From positions 2,542,001-2,606,000 of the forward strand of contig JADJRH010000001.1 of assembly GCA_016712345.1 (NCBI GenBank): a stretch of 64,000 nucleotides of DNA. Direction: 5' to 3'. This document shows positions 24,786-32,884 of the stretch, piece after piece. This DNA is from Polyangiaceae bacterium. GTDB taxonomy: Bacteria; Myxococcota_A; Polyangia; Polyangiales; Polyangiaceae. Below the pieces are notes generated by a model. That model worked only from the letters and a program-made list of their open reading frames with translations, made no database searches and was not told where the DNA came from. Every line of letters begins with the position of its first letter. Positions within the stretch are counted from its first letter, which is position 1. Made by a program: the position numbers and the translations under genes.

Positions 24786-27479
24786 ATGACACGATCGGCC
24801 AGTTTGCCCGCACCGGGAGCTTCGGACGTTTTGTATTTGGTGGACCTGTCGGGGTACGTGTTTCGCGCGTATCACGCGGTGGCGCCGCTCACGTCGCCGA
24901 GTGGGGAGCCGACGCATGCAACGTACGGCACGGTGAACATGCTTTCGAAGTTGGTGGACGATCGAAAGCCCGCGTACCTGGGGATCGCCATGGATTCGGC
25001 GGGGCGAACGTTTCGCGACGATATCGACCCCAATTACAAGGCGCATCGGCCGCCGCCGCCTGAAGACCTGAAGGTGCAGATGGTGCGGTGCAAACAGATC
25101 GTGGAGGCGTATCGCATTCCGATCTTCGCGTCGGAGGGGCTTGAAGCCGATGACTTGATCGCGGTGGCTGTGGAGCGGGCAAAGGCCAAGGGGCTTCGGG
25201 TGGTGATCGCTTCGAGCGACAAAGACTTGATGCAATTGGTCGACGACGATCGCGTGATGTTGTGGGACGCGATGCGCGACAAGGTGTACGGGCCGGCGGA
25301 GGTGATCGAAAAGTTTGGGGTGCCTCCGTCGCAGGTGCGCGATCTGCTGGCGCTTGTGGGCGACACATCGGACAACATTCCAGGTGTGCCGGGGGTTGGG
25401 ATGAAAACGGCGGCGGAGCTTTTGAAGGAGTTTGGTTCGCTCGACAATGTGTACGCAAACTTGGACAAGGTGAAGAAAGAGCGAACGCGCAACAGTTTGC
25501 GGGATAACAGAGCCGATGCGCTTCTTTCACAGCGGCTTGTGAGTTTGCACACAAGTTCAGAAGTGAACTTGGATTTGGAGGCGCTGAAATATGGGGGCGC
25601 GGATGTGGCGGCGCTTCGATCGATTTTTACGGAGCTTGGTTTTACGCGGCTTTTGAAGGCTTTGAAGGTGCCGGAAGCGGCGGTGAAGCAAGCTTTTTAC
25701 AAAACGATATTGAGTACACAAGCGTTGGAAGAGTTTGTGGAGCGCGCCAAACACGTTGGGAAGATGGCGATTGTTGCGCACGGAACGAGCACCGAGCCGA
25801 TGGTCGCTCATTTGACGGGCGTGGCACTTTCGTGTGAAGCGGGGCACGCTGTGTACACACCAATTGAGCATCGGTATTTGGGGGCGCCCGCGCAGATGTC
25901 GGCGAAGCAGGTGATTGAAACGTTGATGCCGGTGCTTACGGATAAGCGCGTGGCGAAGGTGGGGCACGATCTGAAGTACACCGAGGTGCTGTTGCGACGG
26001 CACGGTGCGCCCGCGCTGGAGATGACGCACGACACGATGCTTGCGAGTTACTTGCTCGATGCCGAAGCGGACAATGCGCTTCCGGCGCTCGCGGAGCGTG
26101 AGTTGTCGGTGAGGCTTCCGGTGCTCGAAACGGATCAGCCTAAGAAAAAAGGGAAGCGAACGCTCGATGAGATCGAGGTGGAGCACGCAACGCCGTTTGC
26201 CGCGGCGTGGGCGGATGCAGCGCTGTCGCTGAGTGAAAAGTACACATCACGGCTCGTTGCGGAAAAGCTGGATGGGCTGCTGACGACGTTGGAGTTGCCG
26301 CTCGCAGCGGTGCTTGCGGACATGGAGCTTGCGGGGGTGCTTGTGGACACAAGCGCGCTTGGGCAGCTCGGCGCGCAGATGACGAAAGAGCTTTCTGAGC
26401 TTGAAAAGAAGGCGTTTGAAGCGGCGGGGCAAGAGTTTAATGTGGCGTCGCCCAAGCAACTTGAAGCGATCTTGTTTGATACGTTGGGGCTTAAATCGTC
26501 GCGCAAAACGAAAACGGGGCGGTCGACCGACGCCGAGGTGCTCGAAGCGCTGAGCGATGAGCACGCGCTGCCGGGGATCATTTTGGAGCATCGGGCGATT
26601 GCGAAGTTGAAAGGCACGTATGTGGATGCGTTGCCGAAGTTGCTTCATCCGGCAACGGGGCGCATTCACACGCGGTGGAGCCAAGCGGTGGCGGCAACGG
26701 GGCGGATCAGTTCGCAAGATCCAAACTTGCAAAACATTCCGATTCGAACGGCGCTTGGAAAGATGATTCGCCGGGCGTTTGTGGCTCCGAAGGGACGGGT
26801 GCTTCTGTCGGCGGACTATTCGCAAATTGAGCTGCGGGTGCTTGCGCATTTGTCGCAGGATGAAGTGTTGGTGGATGCCTTTGTGCGCGGGCAAGATGTA
26901 CACACGCGCACAGCGATGGAAGTGTTTGGGGTGGCCGAGAAAGATGTGACGCAGGAGATGCGACGTCAGTCGAAGACGGTGAACTTTGGGGTGATCTACG
27001 GAATGGGTGAAACGGCGCTGGCAAAGCGATTGGGCATACCGCGGTCCGAAGCGGCGGCATTCATCGATCGGTATTTTGCGCGCTATCACGGCGTGCGCGC
27101 GTTTTTAGACAAGACGATGGAAGATGCGCGCAAGAGCGAAAGTGTACACACGCTGCTTGGGCGGCGGCGGCTGTTGCCGGATTTGCGATCGAGTGATCGG
27201 CAGCGGCGAGCGCAGGCGGAGCGGATCGCTCAAAACACGCCGATTCAAGGGACTGCGGCCGATATTTTGAAGTTGGCGATGGTGAAGTTGCGCGAGCCGG
27301 TGGCGGAGGGCGCTCGAATGGTGCTGACGGTGCACGATGAGTTGGTGTGGGAAGTGCCGGAGGATGCGGTGGATCTTGCGGGGAAGAAGCTCAAGAGTGT
27401 GATGGAGAATGTGGTGAAGCTGGACGTGCCGTTGGTGGTGGATGTTGGGCACGGGCACACGTGGGCCGACGCGCACTAG
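24786..27479 (+). CDS. polA: DNA polymerase I
   Basis: This 897-residue DNA polymerase I fills gaps and removes RNA primers in replication and repair. The N-terminal 5'-3' exonuclease (about 14-290) keeps its Asp-rich motifs (GLEADDLIA, ASSDKDLMQLV, GDTSDNIPG). The middle domain (about 310-500) lacks the 3'-5' proofreading motif I: the expected DTE is replaced by AHGT in MAIVAHGTSTEP. The polymerase domain has motif A DYSQIELRVLAH, motif B RRQSKTVNFGVIYGMG and motif C VLTVHDELVWEV. Full-length for the family; probably without proofreading, as in several other bacterial PolA enzymes. Three 21-base repeats follow its stop codon. Confidence 0.95.
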   Translation: MTRSASLPAPGASDVLYLVDLSGYVFRAYHAVAPLTSPSGEPTHATYGTVNMLSKLVDDRKPAYLGIAMDSAGRTFRDDIDPNYKAHRPPPPEDLKVQMVRCKQIVEAYRIPIFASEGLEADDLIAVAVERAKAKGLRVVIASSDKDLMQLVDDDRVMLWDAMRDKVYGPAEVIEKFGVPPSQVRDLLALVGDTSDNIPGVPGVGMKTAAELLKEFGSLDNVYANLDKVKKERTRNSLRDNRADALLSQRLVSLHTSSEVNLDLEALKYGGADVAALRSIFTELGFTRLLKALKVPEAAVKQAFYKTILSTQALEEFVERAKHVGKMAIVAHGTSTEPMVAHLTGVALSCEAGHAVYTPIEHRYLGAPAQMSAKQVIETLMPVLTDKRVAKVGHDLKYTEVLLRRHGAPALEMTHDTMLASYLLDAEADNALPALAERELSVRLPVLETDQPKKKGKRTLDEIEVEHATPFAAAWADAALSLSEKYTSRLVAEKLDGLLTTLELPLAAVLADMELAGVLVDTSALGQLGAQMTKELSELEKKAFEAAGQEFNVASPKQLEAILFDTLGLKSSRKTKTGRSTDAEVLEALSDEHALPGIILEHRAIAKLKGTYVDALPKLLHPATGRIHTRWSQAVAATGRISSQDPNLQNIPIRTALGKMIRRAFVAPKGRVLLSADYSQIELRVLAHLSQDEVLVDAFVRGQDVHTRTAMEVFGVAEKDVTQEMRRQSKTVNFGVIYGMGETALAKRLGIPRSEAAAFIDRYFARYHGVRAFLDKTMEDARKSESVHTLLGRRRLLPDLRSSDRQRRAQAERIAQNTPIQGTAADILKLAMVKLREPVAEGARMVLTVHDELVWEVPEDAVDLAGKKLKSVMENVVKLDVPLVVDVGHGHTWADAH

Positions 27480-27486
27480 GTGGCCG

Positions 27487-27549
27487 TACAGGCGCCTGTA
27501 TGGTTCGTACAGGCGCCTGTATGGTTCATACAGGCGCCTGTATGGTCCA
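27487..27549. repeat. Three 21-base tandem repeats, each with a 14-base palindrome
   Basis: Units start at 27487, 27508 and 27529. Each contains TACAGGCGCCTGTA, a perfect palindrome, followed by TGGTTCG or a close variant. They begin 8 bases after the polA stop. The spacing of two helical turns places all three palindromes on one face of the DNA. Confidence 0.85.
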
Positions 27550-27581
27550 GCCTCAAAAGAGCAATCGCGGCCATGCACGAT

Positions 27582-27705
27582 CCGTAAGCCTCACGGTGCG
27601 TTGCGAGCGCCGCGAAGCTAGGGAGGAGGACGCAGGAATACGAATGCTATTTTGAGGACGACGACCGACGATTCGCGGCGCGGAGCAGCACCGTGAGGCT
27701 TACGG
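27582..27705. other. Large inverted repeat between convergent genes
   Basis: The perfect 18-base arms are CCGTAAGCCTCACGGTGC (27582-27599) and its complement (27688-27705). A second inner pair, GCGCCGCGAA at about 27607 and TTCGCGGCGC at about 27673, extends the structure. The right arm covers the last codons of the minus-strand gene. It could act as a terminator in both directions, be a mobile element remnant, or form a stable RNA. Confidence 0.75.
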
Positions 27706-29016
27706 GCGGATGGTGACGGGGACGGTGAAGGAAGGCTTTGCGAACGGTGCGACGTGGGCGCCTTGAAGAGCGCTTTTGACGCAGCCGGATTTGCCGTTGG
27801 CTGCGGCCCAACCGCCGACGGAAACGCTTTGAACAGAGCCCGATGAGCTGAACGTGATGCTCGCCGACGAAGGTTCGGGCGCGCCGGCGACACACGCTTT
27901 TGCACCGCCCATGACCGCTCGAACGGCGGCTTGCGCGTTGCCCTGCGAGGGCTGTTCGGGGAGATTTCCACCGCCGCCGGCCGCGGGTTTGGAGCCGTCG
28001 TCTTGAGGCGCCGTGGGCAAGTCGGTGGCACCGACGCGCTTTTTCATTTCTTCTTCGAGCGTGCCAACCGGCTCCCCTTTGGGTTTGGCGCTTGCGGAAG
28101 GCTTGAGATCTGCGCTGGCAACGGCTGTGGAGGAGGGCGACGGGGCACCGCCGGCACCTTTTGAATCGTCCGCTTTGGGCGCGTCGGTGGACGCAGGAGC
28201 GGGATCGGCCTGCGCTACGCCGGTGGGCTGCGCTGTGACAATCGCCGCGGTGGGCGCCTGCGTTTGAGTGGGTTTGACCTCGGCCACGGTGTCGCTCTTG
28301 GGCGGGTCGGCTTGGCGGGTCTTGAAGAGCGCGAAGGCTGCGGCGATTCCCAACACAGCGATGGCTGCGCCGGCCCACATGCCGGTGCGATTGGAAGGAG
28401 GCGCGGCGGCTGGTTTGGCCGCGACAGGCTTGGGCGCGCCGGCGGCCACCACCTGGGCGGCTTCTTTGTCTGCGGGCTCATGACCGGGTGTGGAAGCCCG
28501 TGATTCGTTTGCGGACTCTTTGGGTTGAACGTCGGCGAGGCGCAAAATGCCGGAGTCTTCACGGCCTGCGTTGGAAGTGCGACCCGCGCCGCTGGCCGAA
28601 GCGCGGGCTTTGGCAATGGGCGTGACGGTGGCCGAACCGGGCGGGGGCGGTGTGGAAGTGGCTCCGGGCGGAATGGATCCGCGGGTTTGGTTGGCGCGCG
28701 CGGCAAGCTCTTTGAGGCTTGGGCGTTTGCCTTGATCCGACGCTTTTGCTCCGGGTTGCGCCGGAAGTTCGACCACGGGGGCAGGGGCAACCACTTCAAA
28801 GCCTTGGCTTTGAGCTTCACCCGGTTCTGCTTCGAGCGCGGGGGCCGCCGTGAGCGCATCGAGTACGCTCGGGGAGCCTTGATCTTTTAGCGCTTGGGCT
28901 GCGGAGACGATTTTTTCGGCTCGTTCTTCCCACGCAAGACCCCCTTGTTCCTGCGGATCCGGCGCAGGCCAGCGCCCCAGCAGGGCATCCAGACCAAACT
29001 GATCACGCGGTTTCAT
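27700..29016 (-). CDS. Anti-sigma-like TM protein with AgmX/PglI-like C-terminus
   Basis: The 438-residue protein starts in a 4-base ATGA overlap with the sigma-factor gene, so the two are coupled. The N-terminal cytoplasmic part (LDALLGRWPAPDP...WEERAEKIV) is of the type that precedes the membrane helix in myxobacterial anti-sigma regulators. A membrane helix follows at about 215-235 (WAGAAIAVLGIAAAFALF). After a long Ala/Pro/Thr linker, the C-terminus (SITFSSSGSVQSVSVGGWA, CVKSALQGAHVAPF, TVPVTIRP) resembles the AgmX/PglI C-terminal domain. It probably holds the sigma factor inactive until an envelope signal; this is inferred from context. Confidence 0.7.
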   Translation of the reverse strand: MKPRDQFGLDALLGRWPAPDPQEQGGLAWEERAEKIVSAAQALKDQGSPSVLDALTAAPALEAEPGEAQSQGFEVVAPAPVVELPAQPGAKASDQGKRPSLKELAARANQTRGSIPPGATSTPPPPGSATVTPIAKARASASGAGRTSNAGREDSGILRLADVQPKESANESRASTPGHEPADKEAAQVVAAGAPKPVAAKPAAAPPSNRTGMWAGAAIAVLGIAAAFALFKTRQADPPKSDTVAEVKPTQTQAPTAAIVTAQPTGVAQADPAPASTDAPKADDSKGAGGAPSPSSTAVASADLKPSASAKPKGEPVGTLEEEMKKRVGATDLPTAPQDDGSKPAAGGGGNLPEQPSQGNAQAAVRAVMGGAKACVAGAPEPSSASITFSSSGSVQSVSVGGWAAANGKSGCVKSALQGAHVAPFAKPSFTVPVTIRP

Positions 29017-29600
29017 GTTGCATCGCCTCCAAACCCGCGCTCCGTGAGGTATTCACGGAGCTTTCGCCGAGCCTCGTGCACACGCCAAGCGACCGTTCCT
29101 TCAGGACATCCGAGGATTTTGGCTGCTTCGTCGTGACCTACGCCGTCGATGCACACGAGGATCAAAGTGGTTCGCAATGTGTCTGAGAGTTTGTCGATGC
29201 CGTCGCAAAGGGCCGCAGCGAGCCGCTTTTGATGAGAGATGGCGGCTGGGTCGTTGCCGTGGCTGGGCCGCGTTTCTAAGAGCAGCGCCTCGATCCGAGG
29301 GTCATCGGAGGGGGTGCTGTCGCGCGTGGCTTTGCGGGCTCGAATGGTGTTGAGGGATAGGTTTACCGCAATGCGGTAAAGCCAGGTGAACGGCTCGCTG
29401 CGGCCGTCGAAACGGTCGAGAGCCTGGTACGCGCGGACGAACGTTTCTTGCGTCACGTCTTCCGCCTCCGCGCCGGTGCGCACCAAATGGAACGCCAGTC
29501 TGAAAATGCGCCGCTGGTGACGCCGAACGAGGGCTCCAAAAGCGGCTTGGTCGCCGGCTTTTGCTTGGGCCACAAGGTCTCGATCGGTGGGGTTCGCCAT
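29013..29600 (-). CDS. ECF (sigma-70 family) RNA polymerase sigma factor
   Basis: This 195-residue sigma factor has region 2 (AFGALVRRHQRRIFRLAFHLVR, EDVTQETFVRAYQALDRFD, FTWLYRIAVNLSLNTIR) and region 4 (LSDTLRTTLILVCIDGVGHDEAAKILGCPEGTVAWRVHEARRKLREYL). I chose ATG 29600 (MANPTDRDLVAQAKAGD). The gene overlaps the next by 4 bases. It probably directs a stress or envelope regulon under control of the TM protein downstream. Confidence 0.9.
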   Translation of the reverse strand: MANPTDRDLVAQAKAGDQAAFGALVRRHQRRIFRLAFHLVRTGAEAEDVTQETFVRAYQALDRFDGRSEPFTWLYRIAVNLSLNTIRARKATRDSTPSDDPRIEALLLETRPSHGNDPAAISHQKRLAAALCDGIDKLSDTLRTTLILVCIDGVGHDEAAKILGCPEGTVAWRVHEARRKLREYLTERGFGGDAT

Positions 29601-29962
29601 CCTAGCTCCCCGCGGTTTCCGCGGTGACCCTGCGCAGCGATCGGATGGGGCAGGCGGGCGTCCGTTGTTTTTGCGGGGCCGCGCGCGCTTGCCGCGAAGC
29701 AAGTTTGCCGAAAGTCACGCCGGGGAAGGTGGGCACGATAGCCGAACACTTTCCCTTGGACAAAAGAGTCATCTTTAGCTTGGGCCCTACGCTAGCTGAA
29801 AATGCACGCAAAACGATCGCAAAGAAATAAGGAGCGATCGCCTGGATCTGAGGTTGCGGCGTGAACACCGCACGATCGAGGCGCCGGCCGGCGGTTGGGT
29901 TTGGGTTGGCGGAGTGTTGCGACGCTGGAACGCACCGCGCGCGAATCGGTTAGCTTGAAGGC
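29601..29962. other. Intergenic region between sigma factor and CtpA-type protease
   Basis: This 362-base gap lies between divergent genes. No ORF with support, no strong hairpin and no clear promoter pair could be assigned. Confidence 0.4.
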
Positions 29963-31279
29963 GTGAAGCGATCTCTCAAGACTCCCTTGCTCGTCCTGGC
30001 GGCTTTTTTGGGTGGTGCGGCTGCGGCTCACGTGGCCGATGCAAATACGCCGGCGGGCAATCCGTACGCGGCGTTTGATCAAATGTCGCGCGTGCTGGTG
30101 CTGGTGGAGAACAACTACGTAGACCCGACGCAGCGGGCGAAGATCGTGGACGGTTCGATCAAAGGGATGGTGGCCGAGCTTGATCCGCATTCGGCGTATA
30201 TGCCGGCTGCTGAATATGCGCTGTTTCGAGGCGATACGCAGGGCAAGTTCGGCGGTGTGGGGGTGGAGGTGGATTTTCGAGGCGAATACGTGACGGTGAT
30301 CGCTCCGTTCGACGGATCACCCGCGGCGCGCGCGGGAATTAAGAGCGGCGATCAGATTGTGGCGATCGACGGAAAGGGTGTGCGCGGTGAGCGCGTGGAC
30401 AGGCTGGTTTCAATGATGCGCGGGCCGGCGGGCACAAAAGTGAAGATCTCCATTCGTCGAAAAGATGCGGCGGATCTGCTGCAATTTGAGCTGGTTCGTG
30501 AAGTGATTCACGTGGACAGCGTGACGGGAAAGCGGCTTGAAGGCGAGGTTGTGTACATTCGCATCAAGCAATTTCAAGAGGGCACGCGCGATGAGTTATT
30601 GAGTGTTGCGGGGAAATTGCGAAGTGAAAAAAACGCTAAGATCAAAGGCGTTTTGGTGGATCTTCGCAACAATCCCGGCGGGCTTGTGGACGAGGCTGAG
30701 GGTGTGGCCGATGAGTTTTTGCCGGGCGGGACGATCTACACAACGAGGCACCGCGGGCGCGTGATCGATGAGTCGCGCGCGACGCCGGGCGGGAGTTTTT
30801 CGGACGTACCGATTGTGGTGATTGTGAATGCGTACTCCGCGTCGTCGGCGGAACTGCTTGCCGGGTGTTTGCAGGACAACAAGCGCGCGAAGGTGGTGGG
30901 TGCGCAGACGTTTGGAAAAGGCTCGGTGCAAACGATCTTTGATTTGCCGGGAGGCGCGGGGCTGCGGCTCACGACGATGCGCTATTACACGCCGAGCGGG
31001 CGGTCGATTCAGGCGGAAGGGATTCACCCGGACATTGAAGTGCAGAGCCCGCAGATAGATGACAAGGGCGCCGTGCGTGAGCGCGACTTGGACGGGCATC
31101 TTCCAGCGGAAGGGCCCATTGCGAACGGTCCTGAAAAAGTGGTGACCGACGCTTCAAAGGGTGAAGCCGAGCGAGATGCGCCTCGCGCCGAGGTGCCCGA
31201 CAATCCCCGAGTTGGGACGGATTTCGTGCTCGCAACGGGCTACGAAGAGTTGCTCAAGTTGGTTGCGGAGAAGAAGTGA
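29963..31279 (+). CDS. ctpA: S41 C-terminal processing peptidase with PDZ domain
   Basis: The 438-residue exported protease starts at GTG 29963 with a signal (MKRSLKTPLLVLAAFLGGAAAAHVADA). A PDZ domain (about 85-170, FGGVGVEVDFRGEYVTVIAPFDG... SGDQIVAIDG) precedes the S41 core. The catalytic Ser-294 lies in NAYSASSAEL, and Lys-319 in FGKGSVQT, 25 residues later as in the CtpA family. It cleaves C-terminal tails of periplasmic proteins. C-terminal Ala/Pro-rich extension of about 60 residues after the S41 core. All catalytic residues are present. Confidence 0.92.
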   Translation: MKRSLKTPLLVLAAFLGGAAAAHVADANTPAGNPYAAFDQMSRVLVLVENNYVDPTQRAKIVDGSIKGMVAELDPHSAYMPAAEYALFRGDTQGKFGGVGVEVDFRGEYVTVIAPFDGSPAARAGIKSGDQIVAIDGKGVRGERVDRLVSMMRGPAGTKVKISIRRKDAADLLQFELVREVIHVDSVTGKRLEGEVVYIRIKQFQEGTRDELLSVAGKLRSEKNAKIKGVLVDLRNNPGGLVDEAEGVADEFLPGGTIYTTRHRGRVIDESRATPGGSFSDVPIVVIVNAYSASSAELLAGCLQDNKRAKVVGAQTFGKGSVQTIFDLPGGAGLRLTTMRYYTPSGRSIQAEGIHPDIEVQSPQIDDKGAVRERDLDGHLPAEGPIANGPEKVVTDASKGEAERDAPRAEVPDNPRVGTDFVLATGYEELLKLVAEKK

Positions 31280-31330
31280 GCGTGCCCGGTCGTTGCGTGG
31301 TGGTGTCAGTTACCCACGAGTCCTGTTGGC

Positions 31331-31831
31331 TCAGTTCAAGCACGCTTCGAAGGCTTTTAGATCCTTCGAATTGAAGGCGCACTTGAGCGCCTTTGGGTCG
31401 ACCGATTTGCCGACGAGCGACTTGATGCAGCCGTCGGCCCACGACTCCTCTTTTTTGGAGGCGCCGTCTTGAATGTTTTCTTCGGCCTTTTCGCGCTGCT
31501 TTTCGGTGAGTTTGGGGCTGAGCGAAGCGCGCAGCTCAACGCGCCACAGCTCGCCGAGTTTTTTCCCGAGTTGAACGCAGTCGTTGGTGACGAGCTGGTA
31601 GTCGTCGGGAATGCCTTGATCGCCGTCCATTCCGGTGGTTTTGACAACGCCGCCGGGGGCCAGGGTGCTTGTTTCGGGGCCGGGATCGCTTGTAGGCGAA
31701 GGTTCGGGCTCCGAAGTTTCGGTGGTGGTGGCGCCGCTCTGGGGCTCTTCAGGTTTGGGGTTGGACGAGCACGCTGCGGCGAAGAGTACACCGGCGAGCC
31801 ACGCGGCACCGACGATGAAATGTGTACGCAT
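31331..31831 (-). CDS. Small lipoprotein
   Basis: The 166-residue protein begins MRTHFIVGAAWLAGVLFAAAC with lipobox FAAAC, followed by a Pro/Glu/Thr-rich linker and a helical domain containing two Cys (CVQLGKKLGELWRVELRASL and AFEACLN). The ATG at 31831 overlaps the stop of the upstream TPR protein gene by one base (TAATG), so the pair is translationally coupled. A TGTGTACGCAT word lies across its start codon. Function unknown. Confidence 0.7.
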   Translation of the reverse strand: MRTHFIVGAAWLAGVLFAAACSSNPKPEEPQSGATTTETSEPEPSPTSDPGPETSTLAPGGVVKTTGMDGDQGIPDDYQLVTNDCVQLGKKLGELWRVELRASLSPKLTEKQREKAEENIQDGASKKEESWADGCIKSLVGKSVDPKALKCAFNSKDLKAFEACLN

Positions 31832-32802
31832 TAGAACTCCCACGTTGCTTCAACCGAACCGAGGCCGACGCGCACTTCAGGAATGGGCGACACCGGAACA
31901 AAGGGCAGCGACGCTTTGGCCGGCTCTTCGACCGGAACTTTTTTGCCGCCGATCACGATCATGGCGATGCCGCCGCCGGTGAGCAGCAATCCACCCGCCA
32001 GCAGCCCGGCGCCCGTACCTGCTTCTTCGGCGATGGCCAACCAACCGATCCCCGTCAAGGTCACGATTGGACCCACAACCACCATGGCGATGCCGCCGCC
32101 GAACATGCCCGACGAACGGCGTTTCATACGCGGCACCTGAGGCGGTGGGGGCTGACCTTGGCCGTAATACGTTGCCGTGGGATTGGGGCCCGGTTGTGTA
32201 CCCTGCCCATAACCCACGGGCGTTTTCCCCTTTTCAAGCTCGGGAACTTTGACCGTTTGGTCGCCGGGCTTTTCTTTGTCGACCACGATGGCGGTTTCCC
32301 AAAGCTTTTTGTTGGGTGCCATGGCTGTGATCTTGATGTCGCCCGGATCGACGGGAATGGGCGTTCCCCACGTGGCCTGTCCCACGAGCTGACCGTTGCG
32401 ACGAACCTCAAGACCGTCGACGGGAACAGCGACTTCAATGGTTAGCTTGGAGAGCTTGGGTTCGAGCGCTTTTGCCGCGTCGCGAGCCTTTTTTTCGCGG
32501 TCGGCCTGACCCGCCGATTTCGCCTGCGATGCAACGTCGAGATAGAGCGACCAAGCCGTCGCGTACTTGCCAAGTTCGGCGTAACACGACGCCAGATTGA
32601 TTTGTGTACCCAGCCCCGGATCGAGCCGCTGGCTCTCTTCAAACTTGGGACATGCTTCAGCGTACTTCTTTTCGCCCATGAGCTTTTTGCCCTGATCGAA
32701 AAGAGCTTGCGCTGTCGCAGTGTCGGCGCGGGCGCTCTGTGCGAACGAGCCCACGCATGCCAGCGCGAACAGAAAGACGAAGTACCGCAGGTGTCGCAAC
32801 AT
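31831..32802 (-). CDS. TPR and PEGA-like membrane protein
   Basis: The 323-residue protein has a Sec signal (MLRHLRYFVFLFALACVGSFAQSARA). A TPR region (about 28-110; ALFDQGKKLMGEKKYAEACPKFEESQRLDPG, then INLASCYAELGKYATAW) is followed by a PEGA-like beta domain (EVAVPVDGLEVRRNGQLVG, DPGDIKITAMAPN) and two glycine-rich membrane segments near residues 230-280. Proteins with this layout are common in myxobacteria beside Ser/Thr kinase genes, as here. It probably acts in the envelope; the partner is unknown. Confidence 0.75.
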   Translation of the reverse strand: MLRHLRYFVFLFALACVGSFAQSARADTATAQALFDQGKKLMGEKKYAEACPKFEESQRLDPGLGTQINLASCYAELGKYATAWSLYLDVASQAKSAGQADREKKARDAAKALEPKLSKLTIEVAVPVDGLEVRRNGQLVGQATWGTPIPVDPGDIKITAMAPNKKLWETAIVVDKEKPGDQTVKVPELEKGKTPVGYGQGTQPGPNPTATYYGQGQPPPPQVPRMKRRSSGMFGGGIAMVVVGPIVTLTGIGWLAIAEEAGTGAGLLAGGLLLTGGGIAMIVIGGKKVPVEEPAKASLPFVPVSPIPEVRVGLGSVEATWEF

Positions 32803-32884
32803 GGTTTCGCCTTATATCGCAGAGCCGACCGGAATTGGGCCTGCGGAGCACGGTGCGGCCCCGCCCGCATGAACTCACGCTCGA

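Noticed and set aside
24475..24813. N-terminal extension of the lipoprotein frame up to 24813
   Set aside because: It would run through the TGTGTACGCA cluster, and a clear signal peptide with ribosome binding site begins at 24474.
27487..27549. Possible mini CRISPR array
   Set aside because: The three units are tandem with no spacers between them and no cas genes are in the window.
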